Of a stretch of DNA of 64,000 bases, positions 7,303 through 15,642 are shown in pieces. Position 1 is the stretch's first letter; the number at the start of each line of letters is the position of its first letter. The stretch lies in the NCBI RefSeq assembly GCF_002019605.1, contig NZ_KV917368.1:4571070-4635069 (forward strand). Reading direction: 5' to 3'. The position numbers were made by a program, and so were the translations under genes. The notes beneath the pieces are model-generated. The model was not told the DNA's origin. It did no database searches and saw only the letters and a list, made by a program, of their open reading frames with translations. The stretch comes from Alkalihalobacterium alkalinitrilicum (GTDB taxonomy: Bacteria > Bacillota > Bacilli > Bacillales > Bacillaceae_F).

Positions 7303-8889
7303 ATGAAACGCGAAGATTTAATCGCTCCAGAGTATTATAATTTGTCTCAAGAAGTAGAAAAATTTGCTAAAAATGAAGATCTAGTCGCTATTAAATGGTT
7401 GAGTGAGGCTGGTGAATTACGCAATGTAACGTATGTAGAATTAGTTAAAAATGTAAATAAAATTGCAAACGCTTTCGTTAGTCAAGGATTAAAACAAGGA
7501 GATCCAGTATTGTTACTTCTCCCAAGATTGCCAGAAGCATACTTTACTTATTTAGCATGTTTAAAAGCAGGACTAGTTATTATCCCGTGTTCTGAGATGC
7601 TTCGGGCAAAAGATTTAGTTTATCGTATTAATCATGCTGAAGCGAAAGCAGTTATCGCATATTATCAATTCACAACGGAAGTAAATCTAATTCAAGAAGA
7701 AATGCCATCTTTAACTCACAAGTTTGTTGTTGGAGCCGAAGAAGCAGGTTGGACATCGCTTGATGCTTTAGCAGCTAATGAAAGTGAAGAATATGAAGGT
7801 GCTAAAACAAAACGTGATGAAATGGCATTTTTACCATATACTTCGGGTACAACAGGAAACCCGAAAGCTGTAGTGCATACACATGGCTGGGCGTACGCTC
7901 ATCTTCAAACAGCATCTAAAAAATGGTTAGGCGTAGAAGAAGGAGACGCGGTTTGGGCAACAGCTGCACCAGGTTGGCAGAAATGGATTTGGAGTCCGTT
8001 CCTTTCAACAATTGGTATGGGAGCGACAGCTTTCGTATATCATGGGAAGTTTGAGCCGAATAAATATTTACAACTTCTTCAAGACCATGAAATTAACGTA
8101 TTATGTTGTACACCAACAGAATATCGCTTAATGGCTAAAGTAGACAATATCGAACAATATTCCTTACCAGCTCTACGTAGTACAGTATCAGCAGGCGAGC
8201 CACTGAATCGACAAGTAATTGATACATTTAAGAAACATTTTAATGTAGAAGTTCGTGATGGTTATGGCCAAACGGAAAACACTTTACTAGTTGGTACGCT
8301 AATGGGTATGGAAATTAAACCAGGTTCAATGGGTAAACCAACACCAGGAAATCAGGTCGAAGTAATTGATGAAGATGGAAATCCTGTAAAACCAGGTGAA
8401 GTAGGAGATATAGCAGTACATCGTAGTACACCTGCGCTCTTCACTGAGTATTATAAAGATCCTGAACGTACAGCGATGGCGTTCCGTGGAGATTGGTATA
8501 TTACTGGTGACCAAGCGACTAAAGATGAAGATGGATACTTCTGGTTTGAAGGACGCAGTGATGATATCATCATTAGTTCTGGATATACAATTGGGCCATT
8601 TGAAGTTGAAGATGCCCTAACTAAACATTCAGCAGTTAAGGAATGTGCAGTAGTCGGTAGTCCAGATGAAATTCGAGGAAGTATTGTTAAAGCATTTATC
8701 GTTTTGAGAAATCCAGAAGATGAAAAAGATGAAAATCTAATTCCAAGCTTACAGGAACATGTAAAAACGTTAACGGCTCCGTACAAATATCCAAGAAGTA
8801 TTGAATTTGTTTCCGACTTACCGAAAACAACATCAGGAAAGATTCGTCGTGTTGAATTACGACAACGTGAAAAAGAAATGAAAGCTTAA
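7303..8889 (+). CDS. ytcI: Acyl-CoA synthetase (AMP-forming), YtcI-like
   Basis: A 528-residue member of the ANL superfamily that activates a short or medium carboxylic acid to its CoA thioester via an acyl-AMP. The P-loop motif YTSGTTGNPKAV (~residues 180-190), the YGQTE motif, the hinge region with DGYFWFEGR and the C-terminal catalytic lysine in TSGKIRR are all present, so it should be active. Overall it is closest in style to medium-chain and acetyl-CoA synthetase-like proteins; the acid used cannot be told. Position between sspA and ytcJ matches ytcI of B. subtilis. It has its own promoter and terminator. Confidence 0.88.
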   Translation: MKREDLIAPEYYNLSQEVEKFAKNEDLVAIKWLSEAGELRNVTYVELVKNVNKIANAFVSQGLKQGDPVLLLLPRLPEAYFTYLACLKAGLVIIPCSEMLRAKDLVYRINHAEAKAVIAYYQFTTEVNLIQEEMPSLTHKFVVGAEEAGWTSLDALAANESEEYEGAKTKRDEMAFLPYTSGTTGNPKAVVHTHGWAYAHLQTASKKWLGVEEGDAVWATAAPGWQKWIWSPFLSTIGMGATAFVYHGKFEPNKYLQLLQDHEINVLCCTPTEYRLMAKVDNIEQYSLPALRSTVSAGEPLNRQVIDTFKKHFNVEVRDGYGQTENTLLVGTLMGMEIKPGSMGKPTPGNQVEVIDEDGNPVKPGEVGDIAVHRSTPALFTEYYKDPERTAMAFRGDWYITGDQATKDEDGYFWFEGRSDDIIISSGYTIGPFEVEDALTKHSAVKECAVVGSPDEIRGSIVKAFIVLRNPEDEKDENLIPSLQEHVKTLTAPYKYPRSIEFVSDLPKTTSGKIRRVELRQREKEMKA

Positions 8890-8904
8890 ATCTATGAAAC
8901 TTTG

Positions 8905-8922
8905 ATTGAGTGAGCGCTCAAT
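8905..8922. promoter_or_regulatory. Palindrome after ytcI, possible TetR-type operator
   Basis: ATTGAG and CTCAAT flank a centre containing the perfect 10-bp palindrome TGAGCGCTCA. Sites like this are typical for TetR-family repressors of fatty-acid genes. It lies downstream of ytcI and ~220 bp before ytcJ, so a role is uncertain; with the following Ts it could also form a weak terminator. Confidence 0.3.
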
Positions 8923-8931
8923 TTTTCAAAA

Positions 8932-8957
8932 GGTAGGAGATATTTCTCCTGCCTCTT
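8932..8957 (+). terminator. Intrinsic terminator of ytcI
   Basis: Nine-bp stem GGTAGGAGA/TCTCCTGCC with one G-U pair and a four-base loop, followed by TCTTT. The U-tract is modest. Confidence 0.65.
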
Positions 8958-9142
8958 TGTCTAGTTACAGGCCATTCCCCTAAAAAGTTAATATCCTGCC
9001 GTTAAGTAAACGTTTCGATGGTTTGAACTGTTGACTATCGAGGTTGCTCGTAACGTTTGGCTTTTCTTGTTTATATTTGCATTTTGAGTGTAATTTTGTG
9101 AAGATGTTGGCAATGGAATTTTTAATGAAAGTGAGTGGTCCG

Positions 9143-10744
9143 ATGGCAACGTTATGGCACGGTGGAACTTTTTATACGATGAAAATTGAGAATGAAAAGG
9201 TTGAAGCGGTTCTAACCGATAAAGGGGTTATAAAAGCAATAGGAAATATTGCTGATTTGGAAAAAAAATATCAAAGTGAGATAGTAGGTAGAGTTAATAT
9301 TCACGGCGGCTTTGCTTACCCAGGTTTTGTTGATAGTCACCTACATATGATCGGATATGGTGAACGTCTACTACGACTTGATTTATCTGAAGTTCAGTCG
9401 GCCATGAAGATGAAGAAGTTATTGTTAGAAAAAGTGAACGAAGCTAAAGAAGGAGAGTGGATTATTGGGGAAGGATGGAATGAAAATAATTTTTCAGATC
9501 GAAAAATTTTTCACTTTACAGAATTAGATGAAATGGCACCTAATAATCCAATGTTACTGAAGCGTATATGTCGTCACGCATTATTAGCAAATAGTAAAGC
9601 GATGGAACTAGCTAACGTTAAGGAAGAAACGGTAGATCCCCAAGGTGGGGTAATCGTTCGTGATACAAATGGTCAACCAACGGGTTATTTCCTAGATGAA
9701 GCACAAGAATTAATTAAAAAAGTAGTACCAGAAGATAGTGCAGACTACTTACATAAAGCGTTAACGAAGTCAATTGATGACATGTTTCAACTGGGTTTAG
9801 TAGGTGGCCATACAGAGGATTTATCCTATTACGGTTCTCCTGATCGACCTTTACACGCTTTTCGGCAGGTCATTGATGGACATTCAAGAAAATTCAGGGC
9901 GCATTTACTCGTTCACCATCAAGTCGCAGAAACAGTGGACAAAAATTTATCACGGTTATTCGATAACCATCCATATATCGAATTAGGGGCTGTTAAAGTT
10001 TTTGCTGATGGAGCTTTAGGTGGAAGAACGGCGCTCCTCAGTAATCCGTATAATGATGCACCAGATACGAATGGAGTAGCCATTCATTCTCAAGAAGATC
10101 TAGATGAGATTGTTAAGGTAGCAAGGTCGATGAAAAAACCAGTAGCAATTCATGTAATAGGTGACTTAGCGGTCGAACATGCATTAAATGCGATTGAGAA
10201 ATATCCACTAGTGGGTGAGCTACCTGATCGATTAATTCATGTCCAAGTGTTAAGAAAAGAATTAATGGAACGGATGAAAAAGCTCCCGCTCATTCTCGAT
10301 ATTCAACCTTCATTTGTAGCTACTGATTTTCCTTGGGTCGAAGAACGGCTTGGATATGATCGTTTGTCTTTTTCATTTGCTTGGAAAACGTTAATGAATT
10401 ACGGATTAATATGTGCTGGCGGATCAGATGCACCTATTGAAAGTGTAAATCCGTTACTTGGAATTCATGCAGCTGTTACTAGAAGGAAAGTAACTGAGGA
10501 TCATGGTGGATATTTACCTGAACAAAAGTTAACAATGTTTGAAGCGATTCAATTATATACAACAGGTAGTGCCGCAGCGATTAACGCACAAGAACATCGC
10601 GGATTGATCCAAGAAGGATTTCTAGCTGATTTTACCATATTAGAAAAGGATCTCTTTCAACTCAAAGGAAATGACATTTTAGAGGCGAAACCTTTGATGA
10701 CTGTTGTAGATGAAACGATTATGTATGATCAAAGAAGGGACTGA
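9143..10744 (+). CDS. ytcJ: YtcJ-like amidohydrolase
   Basis: Metal-dependent hydrolase of the amidohydrolase superfamily, YtcJ group (Amidohydro_3), 533 residues from the chosen start. Metal-binding signature GFVDSHLHMIG near residue 65, a later HVIGD histidine and a C-terminal GGSDAPIESVNPL aspartate are in place; the typical VKVFADGALGGRTALL segment follows the middle. The N terminus MATLWHGGTFYTM is the usual small beta-domain start. The frame is open to 9044, but that extension is Phe/Cys-rich and unlike the family; no strong ribosome binding site decides the start. The substrate of this family is mostly unknown. Confidence 0.85.
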   Translation: MATLWHGGTFYTMKIENEKVEAVLTDKGVIKAIGNIADLEKKYQSEIVGRVNIHGGFAYPGFVDSHLHMIGYGERLLRLDLSEVQSAMKMKKLLLEKVNEAKEGEWIIGEGWNENNFSDRKIFHFTELDEMAPNNPMLLKRICRHALLANSKAMELANVKEETVDPQGGVIVRDTNGQPTGYFLDEAQELIKKVVPEDSADYLHKALTKSIDDMFQLGLVGGHTEDLSYYGSPDRPLHAFRQVIDGHSRKFRAHLLVHHQVAETVDKNLSRLFDNHPYIELGAVKVFADGALGGRTALLSNPYNDAPDTNGVAIHSQEDLDEIVKVARSMKKPVAIHVIGDLAVEHALNAIEKYPLVGELPDRLIHVQVLRKELMERMKKLPLILDIQPSFVATDFPWVEERLGYDRLSFSFAWKTLMNYGLICAGGSDAPIESVNPLLGIHAAVTRRKVTEDHGGYLPEQKLTMFEAIQLYTTGSAAAINAQEHRGLIQEGFLADFTILEKDLFQLKGNDILEAKPLMTVVDETIMYDQRRD

Positions 10745-10767
10745 CTTTATGTCAGCCCTTGCTTTTT
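10735..10767. terminator. Terminator shared by ytcJ and the convergent NAD kinase gene
   Basis: AAGGG-a-CTGAC pairs with GTCAGCCCTT around a TTTAT loop and is followed by GCTTTTT. It includes the ytcJ stop codon and touches the end of the convergent gene. Confidence 0.85.
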
Positions 10768-11563
10768 ACAAAAACTTGCGTTGAACTTTCTCCCAGAACG
10801 AATTGTTTTTTAATTTTAAAACTTTAATTTGACGAGTTGACACTTTAATTTCCAGTTGTTTAGCATGGTGGATGCTCACTGCTTCATTATCTAATCCAAT
10901 AATTGGATAATCATTTCCGTCTTGAACAATTTGAAGTTTAAGGGTACGATCGTCAGCTAATAGAAATGAAGTTCCAAGCGTACGGTAGTCGTTATTATTT
11001 AAAGAAGCAATTTCACTGACTTGCATTGATGGAAGATGTGGGTCAACTACAGCTCCACGGACCGACTTGTTATAAGCGGTACTACCTGTAGGTGTTGAAA
11101 CGATCATACCGTCGCCTCGAAACGTTTCAAAATGTTGATCATCAATTAAGACGTCAATAACTAACGTTTTAATAACGTTAGAACGAATACTACATTCGTT
11201 GAGACAAAAGTATGGAGTTTCCTCATCTATTTTGACTTCGATCGTTGAATATTTTCGTACTTCCACTTGTTCGTTTTTCATGGAATGAAACATTTTATCT
11301 ACTTCATTGATCGTAAAGTCGGTATAGAAGCCAATTTCATCAGTATTTACACCAACGTATAGGCAATTTTCTTGAAAATTTGTTTTTCTTAATGCTTGTA
11401 AAAAAGCATTGTCGCCTCCAATGGAAACAATAATATTAGCATCTTTCACTTCATCTACCGTTTGAAATCCATTTGAATGGGCGAATTCCTTAAGTGAGGA
11501 GACTTTTTCTTTAAGTTCAGGGGTATGTTTATAAAAGAACAAGACGTTTTTACGGTTAGGCAT
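10766..11563 (-). CDS. nadF2: NAD kinase 2
   Basis: Phosphorylates NAD to NADP. The C-terminal signature FRGDGMIVSTPTGSTAYNKS is intact, as is ENNNDYR-like nucleotide-binding sequence (SLNNNDYRT). The glycine-rich GGDG motif is degenerate here (SIGGDNAFLQA); from memory the second Bacillus NAD kinase (YtdI/PpnKB) is also divergent at this spot, so this looks like a subfamily trait. Start at the ATG at 11563 (265 aa), 9 bases after AAAGGAAG; a TTG six codons earlier lies in that site. Convergent to ytcJ and divergent from sppA, as in B. subtilis. Confidence 0.93.
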   Translation of the reverse strand: MPNRKNVLFFYKHTPELKEKVSSLKEFAHSNGFQTVDEVKDANIIVSIGGDNAFLQALRKTNFQENCLYVGVNTDEIGFYTDFTINEVDKMFHSMKNEQVEVRKYSTIEVKIDEETPYFCLNECSIRSNVIKTLVIDVLIDDQHFETFRGDGMIVSTPTGSTAYNKSVRGAVVDPHLPSMQVSEIASLNNNDYRTLGTSFLLADDRTLKLQIVQDGNDYPIIGLDNEAVSIHHAKQLEIKVSTRQIKVLKLKNNSFWEKVQRKFL

Positions 11564-11720
11564 TATGTAACTTCCTTTCAATATGTAGTGCTTTTGATAA
11601 ATTTTTCAATAGTAGTATTGGCATCTTTATTATTGTACATGTATATTCGTTTCATAATCTTGAACATTATGTTAAAATTTAACATTGTTATTACGTATAG
11701 ACTAGGAGTGTTTTAATGGT

Positions 11721-12719
11721 ATGAGTAAAAAAAGATGGCTAGCTTTATTAGCAGTTACTGTATTATTTATTCTTTCAACGACCATAAATTTAAGGGCGCC
11801 AGCTACATCGTCCAATTGGGATGAGTTGTTTAGTGCTGATGACCGTAAGTGGGTCGAGCGAACATTACGTGAAGGAGATCGAAAAGAAAAAATTGTCGTA
11901 CTCGATGTCAATGGTGTTATTCAAGATCAAGATGACACATCGTTTTTATTCAGTAGTGTGGGTTATAGGCACCGCACATTTTTATCAATGCTTGAGTACG
12001 CCGCAAAAGATCCAGATGTAGAGGGAATCATTATTCGAGTAAATTCACCAGGTGGTGGAGTTGTTGAGAGTGCAGAAATTTACGATAAAATTCGTAGTAT
12101 TCAAGAGGAGTATTTTAAAAAGATTTATGTTTCCATGGGAAGTATGGCCGCTTCAGGTGGGTATTACATAGCAGCTCCAGCCGATAAAATTTTTGCTAAT
12201 ACTTCTACAATTACGGGTTCACTAGGTGTTATTATGCAGTCTTACAATGTATCAGAATTAGCTGAACAGATCGGAATTCAGGAACAAACAATTAAAAGTG
12301 GTGAATATAAAGATATTATGTCTCCAACGCGAGAGATGACAGAAGATGAAAGGGCCATTTTACAATCTATTATTGATGATGCATATGTTGAATTTGTTGA
12401 TGTTATTGTAGAAGGAAGAGGATTACCTGAAGAAGAAGTAAGGAATATCGCAGATGGTCGAATTTATAGTGGTTCTCAAGCAGTTCAACTTGATTTGGTC
12501 GATGATATTAAAAGTTATGAAGAGACGGTCGACGCTTTAATCGAAGACTTAGGGCTTGGCAACTTGCAAGTAATCCGTTATGAAACATCTGTTGGATTTA
12601 ACGATTTATTACAGTTATCAGCTCAACGATTATCAATGAACCAAGGTGATTTGCTAGGATTACAGCAGTTAGTACGTCAAACGAATTCCCCGACCTTAAT
12701 GTATTTATATACGAAGTAG
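11721..12719 (+). CDS. sppA: Signal peptide peptidase SppA
   Basis: Membrane-tethered serine protease that degrades leftover signal peptides; in B. subtilis it also counters lantibiotics. One N-terminal membrane segment (~6-25), then the protease fold. The Ser-Lys dyad is Ser145 (SMAASGGYY) and Lys197 (SGEYKDIM), the same 52-residue spacing as in B. subtilis SppA. 332 residues is the full short Gram-positive form. A two-codon minicistron ATG GTA TGA (11716-11724) sits between the ribosome binding site TAGGAGTG and the start and overlaps it. The RDD gene follows after 9 bp and is likely co-transcribed. Confidence 0.95.
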   Translation: MSKKRWLALLAVTVLFILSTTINLRAPATSSNWDELFSADDRKWVERTLREGDRKEKIVVLDVNGVIQDQDDTSFLFSSVGYRHRTFLSMLEYAAKDPDVEGIIIRVNSPGGGVVESAEIYDKIRSIQEEYFKKIYVSMGSMAASGGYYIAAPADKIFANTSTITGSLGVIMQSYNVSELAEQIGIQEQTIKSGEYKDIMSPTREMTEDERAILQSIIDDAYVEFVDVIVEGRGLPEEEVRNIADGRIYSGSQAVQLDLVDDIKSYEETVDALIEDLGLGNLQVIRYETSVGFNDLLQLSAQRLSMNQGDLLGLQQLVRQTNSPTLMYLYTK

Positions 12720-12728
12720 GAGAAGTAT

Positions 12729-13217
12729 ATGGAAAATAATTATAATGAACTACAAGAAAATGAATTAACTGAAGTGATAAATGAACCAAAAAAGTACCGT
12801 TATGCAGGCTTTTGGATGAGATTATGGGCGTTTTTATTAGATGGTATCGTCATTTATAGTGTTAATGGTCTAATTACCTACCCACTATTAAGATTATTGG
12901 ATCTATCGAGGGAAACCATTTGGTTTTTTTCAATTGCAGGAGTTTTAACAGCTTTAGTGGGTTTTATTTATTTTACACTTATGACCAAATGGTTTTCACA
13001 AACACTTGGAAAACAATTATTTGGATTGAAAGTCATACAAGTAAGCGGCGAGTCCCTCTCTTGGAAGACTGTCATGTTTCGAGAAGTCGTCGGACGATAT
13101 TTGCACTATCCATTTTTCCCATTAAAATTATTGTATTTGATCATTCCTTTTTCAAGCAGGAAACAAGGGTTGCATGATCGGATTGCGGACACATTTGTAA
13201 TACACGAAGAAAGATAA
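12729..13217 (+). CDS. yteJ: RDD-domain membrane protein YteJ
   Basis: A 162-residue protein with about three membrane helices and the RDD domain, named for conserved Arg and Asp residues: RYAGFWMRLWAFLLDG near the start, and the C-terminal KQGLHDRIADT. RDD proteins are often near membrane proteases or transporters and some act in ion tolerance; the function of YteJ is unproven. In B. subtilis yteJ forms an operon with sppA and acts together with SppA in lantibiotic resistance. The 9-bp gap and shared terminator keep that arrangement. Confidence 0.9.
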   Translation: MENNYNELQENELTEVINEPKKYRYAGFWMRLWAFLLDGIVIYSVNGLITYPLLRLLDLSRETIWFFSIAGVLTALVGFIYFTLMTKWFSQTLGKQLFGLKVIQVSGESLSWKTVMFREVVGRYLHYPFFPLKLLYLIIPFSSRKQGLHDRIADTFVIHEER

Positions 13218-13243
13218 CCTGTCAATTGACAGGTTTATTTTTT
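13216..13243 (+). terminator. Terminator of sppA-yteJ
   Basis: Perfect 20-bp palindrome (AACCTGTCAA and its complement, 13216-13235) then ATTTTTTT. It begins inside the yteJ stop codon. Confidence 0.9.
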
Positions 13244-13310
13244 GTGTTTTTGGTCAATAATGGAAAAGGTTAACGTATATACTGAATCTAAAAATGAAAT
13301 GGTGATTAGA

Positions 13311-13967
13311 ATGAATATCTTCATTCTCGTTATATTAATAATCTTACTGCTTTTATTTATTATCTTCATAACCAAACTAAATATTTTCATTAGCTATTAT
13401 CATAATGGGGATGATGATGAATTAATGGTCAGGGTTCGTGCATGGAGAATTTTGTCTTACACTTTTAAAGCCCCTTTAATAAAAATTGATAAAGATTCCC
13501 CTTCGATAATTGTTGAAGAGGAACAAAGTATTGGTGGTATAGAAGATGAAAAGAAAGTAAAACTAACTTTTGAGAGGATTATGAGAGACCTCGAAAAGTT
13601 TAAAGATTTTTTGCAACAGGTCGTCGGATTTCACAAAATTGTTCGGCGTTTCTTAAGTCATGTATCGGTACGAGATATGAGATGGACGACAAACATCGGT
13701 GTATCGGACGCCGCATTAACTGGCTTTTTATCGGGTATGGCTTGGTCTGTTAAAGGAGGAATAATCGGTCTTATTGCTAACTATACAAAAATGAAGCAGC
13801 TACCAAAGATCGCAATAAACCCTCACTTTCAACAGACTGTATCTCAAACAGATTTAAAATGTATAGTTTCGTTTAGAGTCGGATATTCTATCATCGCAGG
13901 AATTCTTGTTTTAAGACATTGGAAAAGACGTCCCGTTTCATTAAGAGCTAACGATGAAAAAGCTTAG
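13311..13967 (+). CDS. ytfI: DUF2953 protein YtfI
   Basis: 218 residues from the ATG at 13311, whose N terminus MNIFILVILIILLLLFI is one strong membrane helix; the frame continues upstream but without a start region of the family's style. The rest carries DUF2953, of unknown biochemical role. The segment DMRWTTNIGVSDAALTGFLSGMAW is typical. ytfI precedes ytfJ here as in B. subtilis, where both are made in the forespore. The ribosome binding site (GGTGATT) is only fair. A second, weaker hydrophobic segment lies near 185-205. Confidence 0.85.
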   Translation: MNIFILVILIILLLLFIIFITKLNIFISYYHNGDDDELMVRVRAWRILSYTFKAPLIKIDKDSPSIIVEEEQSIGGIEDEKKVKLTFERIMRDLEKFKDFLQQVVGFHKIVRRFLSHVSVRDMRWTTNIGVSDAALTGFLSGMAWSVKGGIIGLIANYTKMKQLPKIAINPHFQQTVSQTDLKCIVSFRVGYSIIAGILVLRHWKRRPVSLRANDEKA

Positions 13968-13997
13968 ATGAAATTACAACTACATATTTTGAACAAA

Positions 13998-14028
13998 AGA
14001 AATAAACGGTTGATAATTGGGGACAATA
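13998..14028 (+). promoter_or_regulatory. Candidate sigma-F promoter of ytfJ
   Basis: GGGGACAATA (14019-14028) matches the sigma-F -10 pattern GGNNANANTR fully. The -35 side (AGAAATA around 13998) is weak. Forespore expression of ytfJ in B. subtilis supports it. Confidence 0.4.
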
Positions 14029-14061
14029 AAAATATATCAAATATGACAGGAGGTAATTTTT

Positions 14062-14535
14062 ATGTCAGAACATCCTATTCAAGGTTTAATGAAAACAGCG
14101 ATGGAAAATTTAAAAGAAATGGTTGATGTTAATACGATCGTTGGTGATCCAGTAGAAACTCCAGATGGCAGTGTCATCATGCCAATTTCTAAGGTTGGTT
14201 TCGGATTTGCAGCAGGTGGGAGTGAATTTGTTGTTGATCATAAAACCGCTACTGGCACAACAGAAACTCTAAATCCATTTGGTGGAGGTAGTGGGGGTGG
14301 TGTCTCTATTACACCAATTGCCTTCTTAGTTGTTAGCTCGACAGGTGTGAAAATGGTACACCTCGATAGCAATACGCACTTATATGAAAAACTTCTTGAT
14401 TTTGCACCACAAGTGGTTGATAAAATTCAACAAATGGTTAATAACGGTACTGGAAACCAAGATGAAACAAAAATTACAACAACAACGTCAACAACTTCAA
14501 CATTTGACGATATCGATCCAAACCGATTAACTTAA
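14062..14535 (+). CDS. ytfJ: GerW-family sporulation protein YtfJ
   Basis: A 157-residue GerW/YtfJ-family protein, the family that in other spore formers is needed for spore germination or forespore maturation. The conserved core VGDPVETPDGSVIMPISKVGFGFAAGGSE is complete, followed by a Gly-rich loop and the ITPIAFLVVS block. The C-terminal ~25 residues are Thr/Ser-rich and probably disordered. A strong AGGAGGT site fixes the start. Placed directly after ytfI and ended by a terminator. Confidence 0.94.
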   Translation: MSEHPIQGLMKTAMENLKEMVDVNTIVGDPVETPDGSVIMPISKVGFGFAAGGSEFVVDHKTATGTTETLNPFGGGSGGGVSITPIAFLVVSSTGVKMVHLDSNTHLYEKLLDFAPQVVDKIQQMVNNGTGNQDETKITTTTSTTSTFDDIDPNRLT

Positions 14536-14546
14536 TGGTAACAATG

Positions 14547-14579
14547 CGAAGGGTGAATTTAGTTTCCCCTTCGTTTTTT
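14547..14579 (+). terminator. Intrinsic terminator of ytfJ
   Basis: CGAAGGG pairs with CCCTTCG, extended by GAA/TTC across a bulge, then six Ts. Confidence 0.9.
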
Positions 14580-14615
14580 CTGGAACTTGGTAAAAAGATA
14601 AAGAACAATATTATA

Positions 14616-14759
14616 TATTCCGCAACAACTGCCAGTAACAAAATGAATACAGACTAAATGCCCCACGTCCTGTGGCAATGTGACCCACATCGTGTGGGCC
14701 TCAACTAACCATCAGTGGTGGAAGAGGAAAACCCCTCACTGATGGAAGCTTTACTTTAT
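14616..14759 (+). repeat. Dispersed repeat A, copy 1 (long form)
   Basis: Begins ATTCCGCAACAACTGCCAGT and ends CTTTACTTTA. Holds a small hairpin CCCACA/TGTGGG near 14691 and a large one with CCATCAGTG (14709-14717) against CACTGATGG (14737-14745). Other copies at 19536, 25279 (partial), 27395, 35266 and 53665, all in this orientation. Confidence 0.85.
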
Positions 14760-14796
14760 AAAGGAATTCTTTTAACGTTAAAGAAGTATTTAAAGG

Positions 14797-14825
14797 TTGA
14801 AAAATTTACCGAAAAAAACTATGAT
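14797..14825 (+). promoter_or_regulatory. Sigma-A promoter of tpx
   Basis: TTGAAA (14797-14802), exactly 17 bp spacer, TATGAT (14820-14825), 41 bp before the tpx start. Confidence 0.65.
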
Positions 14826-14866
14826 TACACTGTACATATATTAAAAACTAAGGGAGGCGTAATATT

Positions 14867-15367
14867 ATGGCAAATGTAACATTTAAAGGAAACCCTGTAA
14901 CACTATTAGGTAACGAAGTGAAAGTTGGTGAAACTGCACCAGATTTTACAGTATTGGCTAACGACTTATCACCAGTAACATTAGCAGACAGCAAAGGGAA
15001 AGTACGTTTAATTAGTGTGGTTCCTTCTGTTGATACTGGAGTTTGTGATCAACAAACGCGTCGTTTCAATGAAGAAGCAGCTGGATTAGGTGATGTACAA
15101 GTCCTAACAGTGAGTGTGGACTTACCATTCGCACAAAAACGTTGGTGTGCAGCAGCAGGTATCGAAAACCTTCAAACGGTATCTGATCACCGTGATCTAT
15201 CTTTCGGTAAAGCATATGGCGTAGCAATTGAAGAACTTCGTTTATTAGCTCGTGCAGTGTTTGTTATTGACGCTAATGATAAAGTATCATATGTAGAATA
15301 TGTTTCAGAAGCGACAAACCATCCAAACTACGAAGCAGCAATCGAAGCTGTTAAGGCAGCTCAATAA
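14867..15367 (+). CDS. tpx: Thiol peroxidase (2-Cys peroxiredoxin, Tpx type)
   Basis: Cytoplasmic peroxidase reducing hydrogen and alkyl peroxides with electrons from thioredoxin. Peroxidatic Cys60 in [12 protein letters not shown] and resolving Cys94 in KRWCAAAG are both present, with the 34-residue spacing typical of atypical 2-Cys Tpx. 166 residues is full length. Strong AGGGAGG site and own promoter; a terminator follows at 15385, so it is monocistronic, as in B. subtilis where it lies between ytfJ and ytxK. Confidence 0.97.
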   Translation: MANVTFKGNPVTLLGNEVKVGETAPDFTVLANDLSPVTLADSKGKVRLISVVPSVDTGVCDQQTRRFNEEAAGLGDVQVLTVSVDLPFAQKRWCAAAGIENLQTVSDHRDLSFGKAYGVAIEELRLLARAVFVIDANDKVSYVEYVSEATNHPNYEAAIEAVKAAQ

Positions 15368-15384
15368 TAATAGTAATGAGGGGA

Positions 15385-15411
15385 AGAGGCTATTCTATAG
15401 TCTCTTTTTTT
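15385..15411 (+). terminator. Intrinsic terminator of tpx
   Basis: AGAGGCTAT pairs with ATAGTCTCT (one G-U) around TCT, followed by seven Ts. Confidence 0.9.
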
Positions 15412-15443
15412 GATTAAAAAGTATTACTGCTTGATGAAGGGGA

Positions 15444-15478
15444 GGGCACGATGCAACGAAAGCGCCTGCATCGTGCCC
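15444..15478. other. Strong hairpin with an AGCGCC loop, possible repeat remnant
   Basis: GGGCACGATGCA pairs perfectly with TGCATCGTGCCC around the loop ACGAAAGCGCC. A second GGAAGCGCCT follows at ~15512 and its CCTAAA can pair with TTTAGG at ~15540. No U-run, no ORF. The region 15412-15642 has no gene otherwise. Twin AGCGCCT units within a structured non-coding stretch suggest a decayed mobile repeat; only one copy is in the window. Confidence 0.5.
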
Positions 15479-15642
15479 GAGAGAGGAAGAAACTAGGAGA
15501 AAGTGGTGACGGAAGCGCCTAAACTGTATCTAGAAGAAGGATTTAGGAGGTTTTAGGTAAACAAGGAACTATTTTTGCTTGAGGAGAAAACAGATGGAAA
15601 TTTTGACCTGTAATCATCCTACAAAGGTTAAAACTAATTATT

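Noticed and set aside
9007-9023. CcpA cre site before ytcJ (GTAAACGTTTCGA)
   Set aside because: The core fits but three of the defining positions, including the right half-site, do not.
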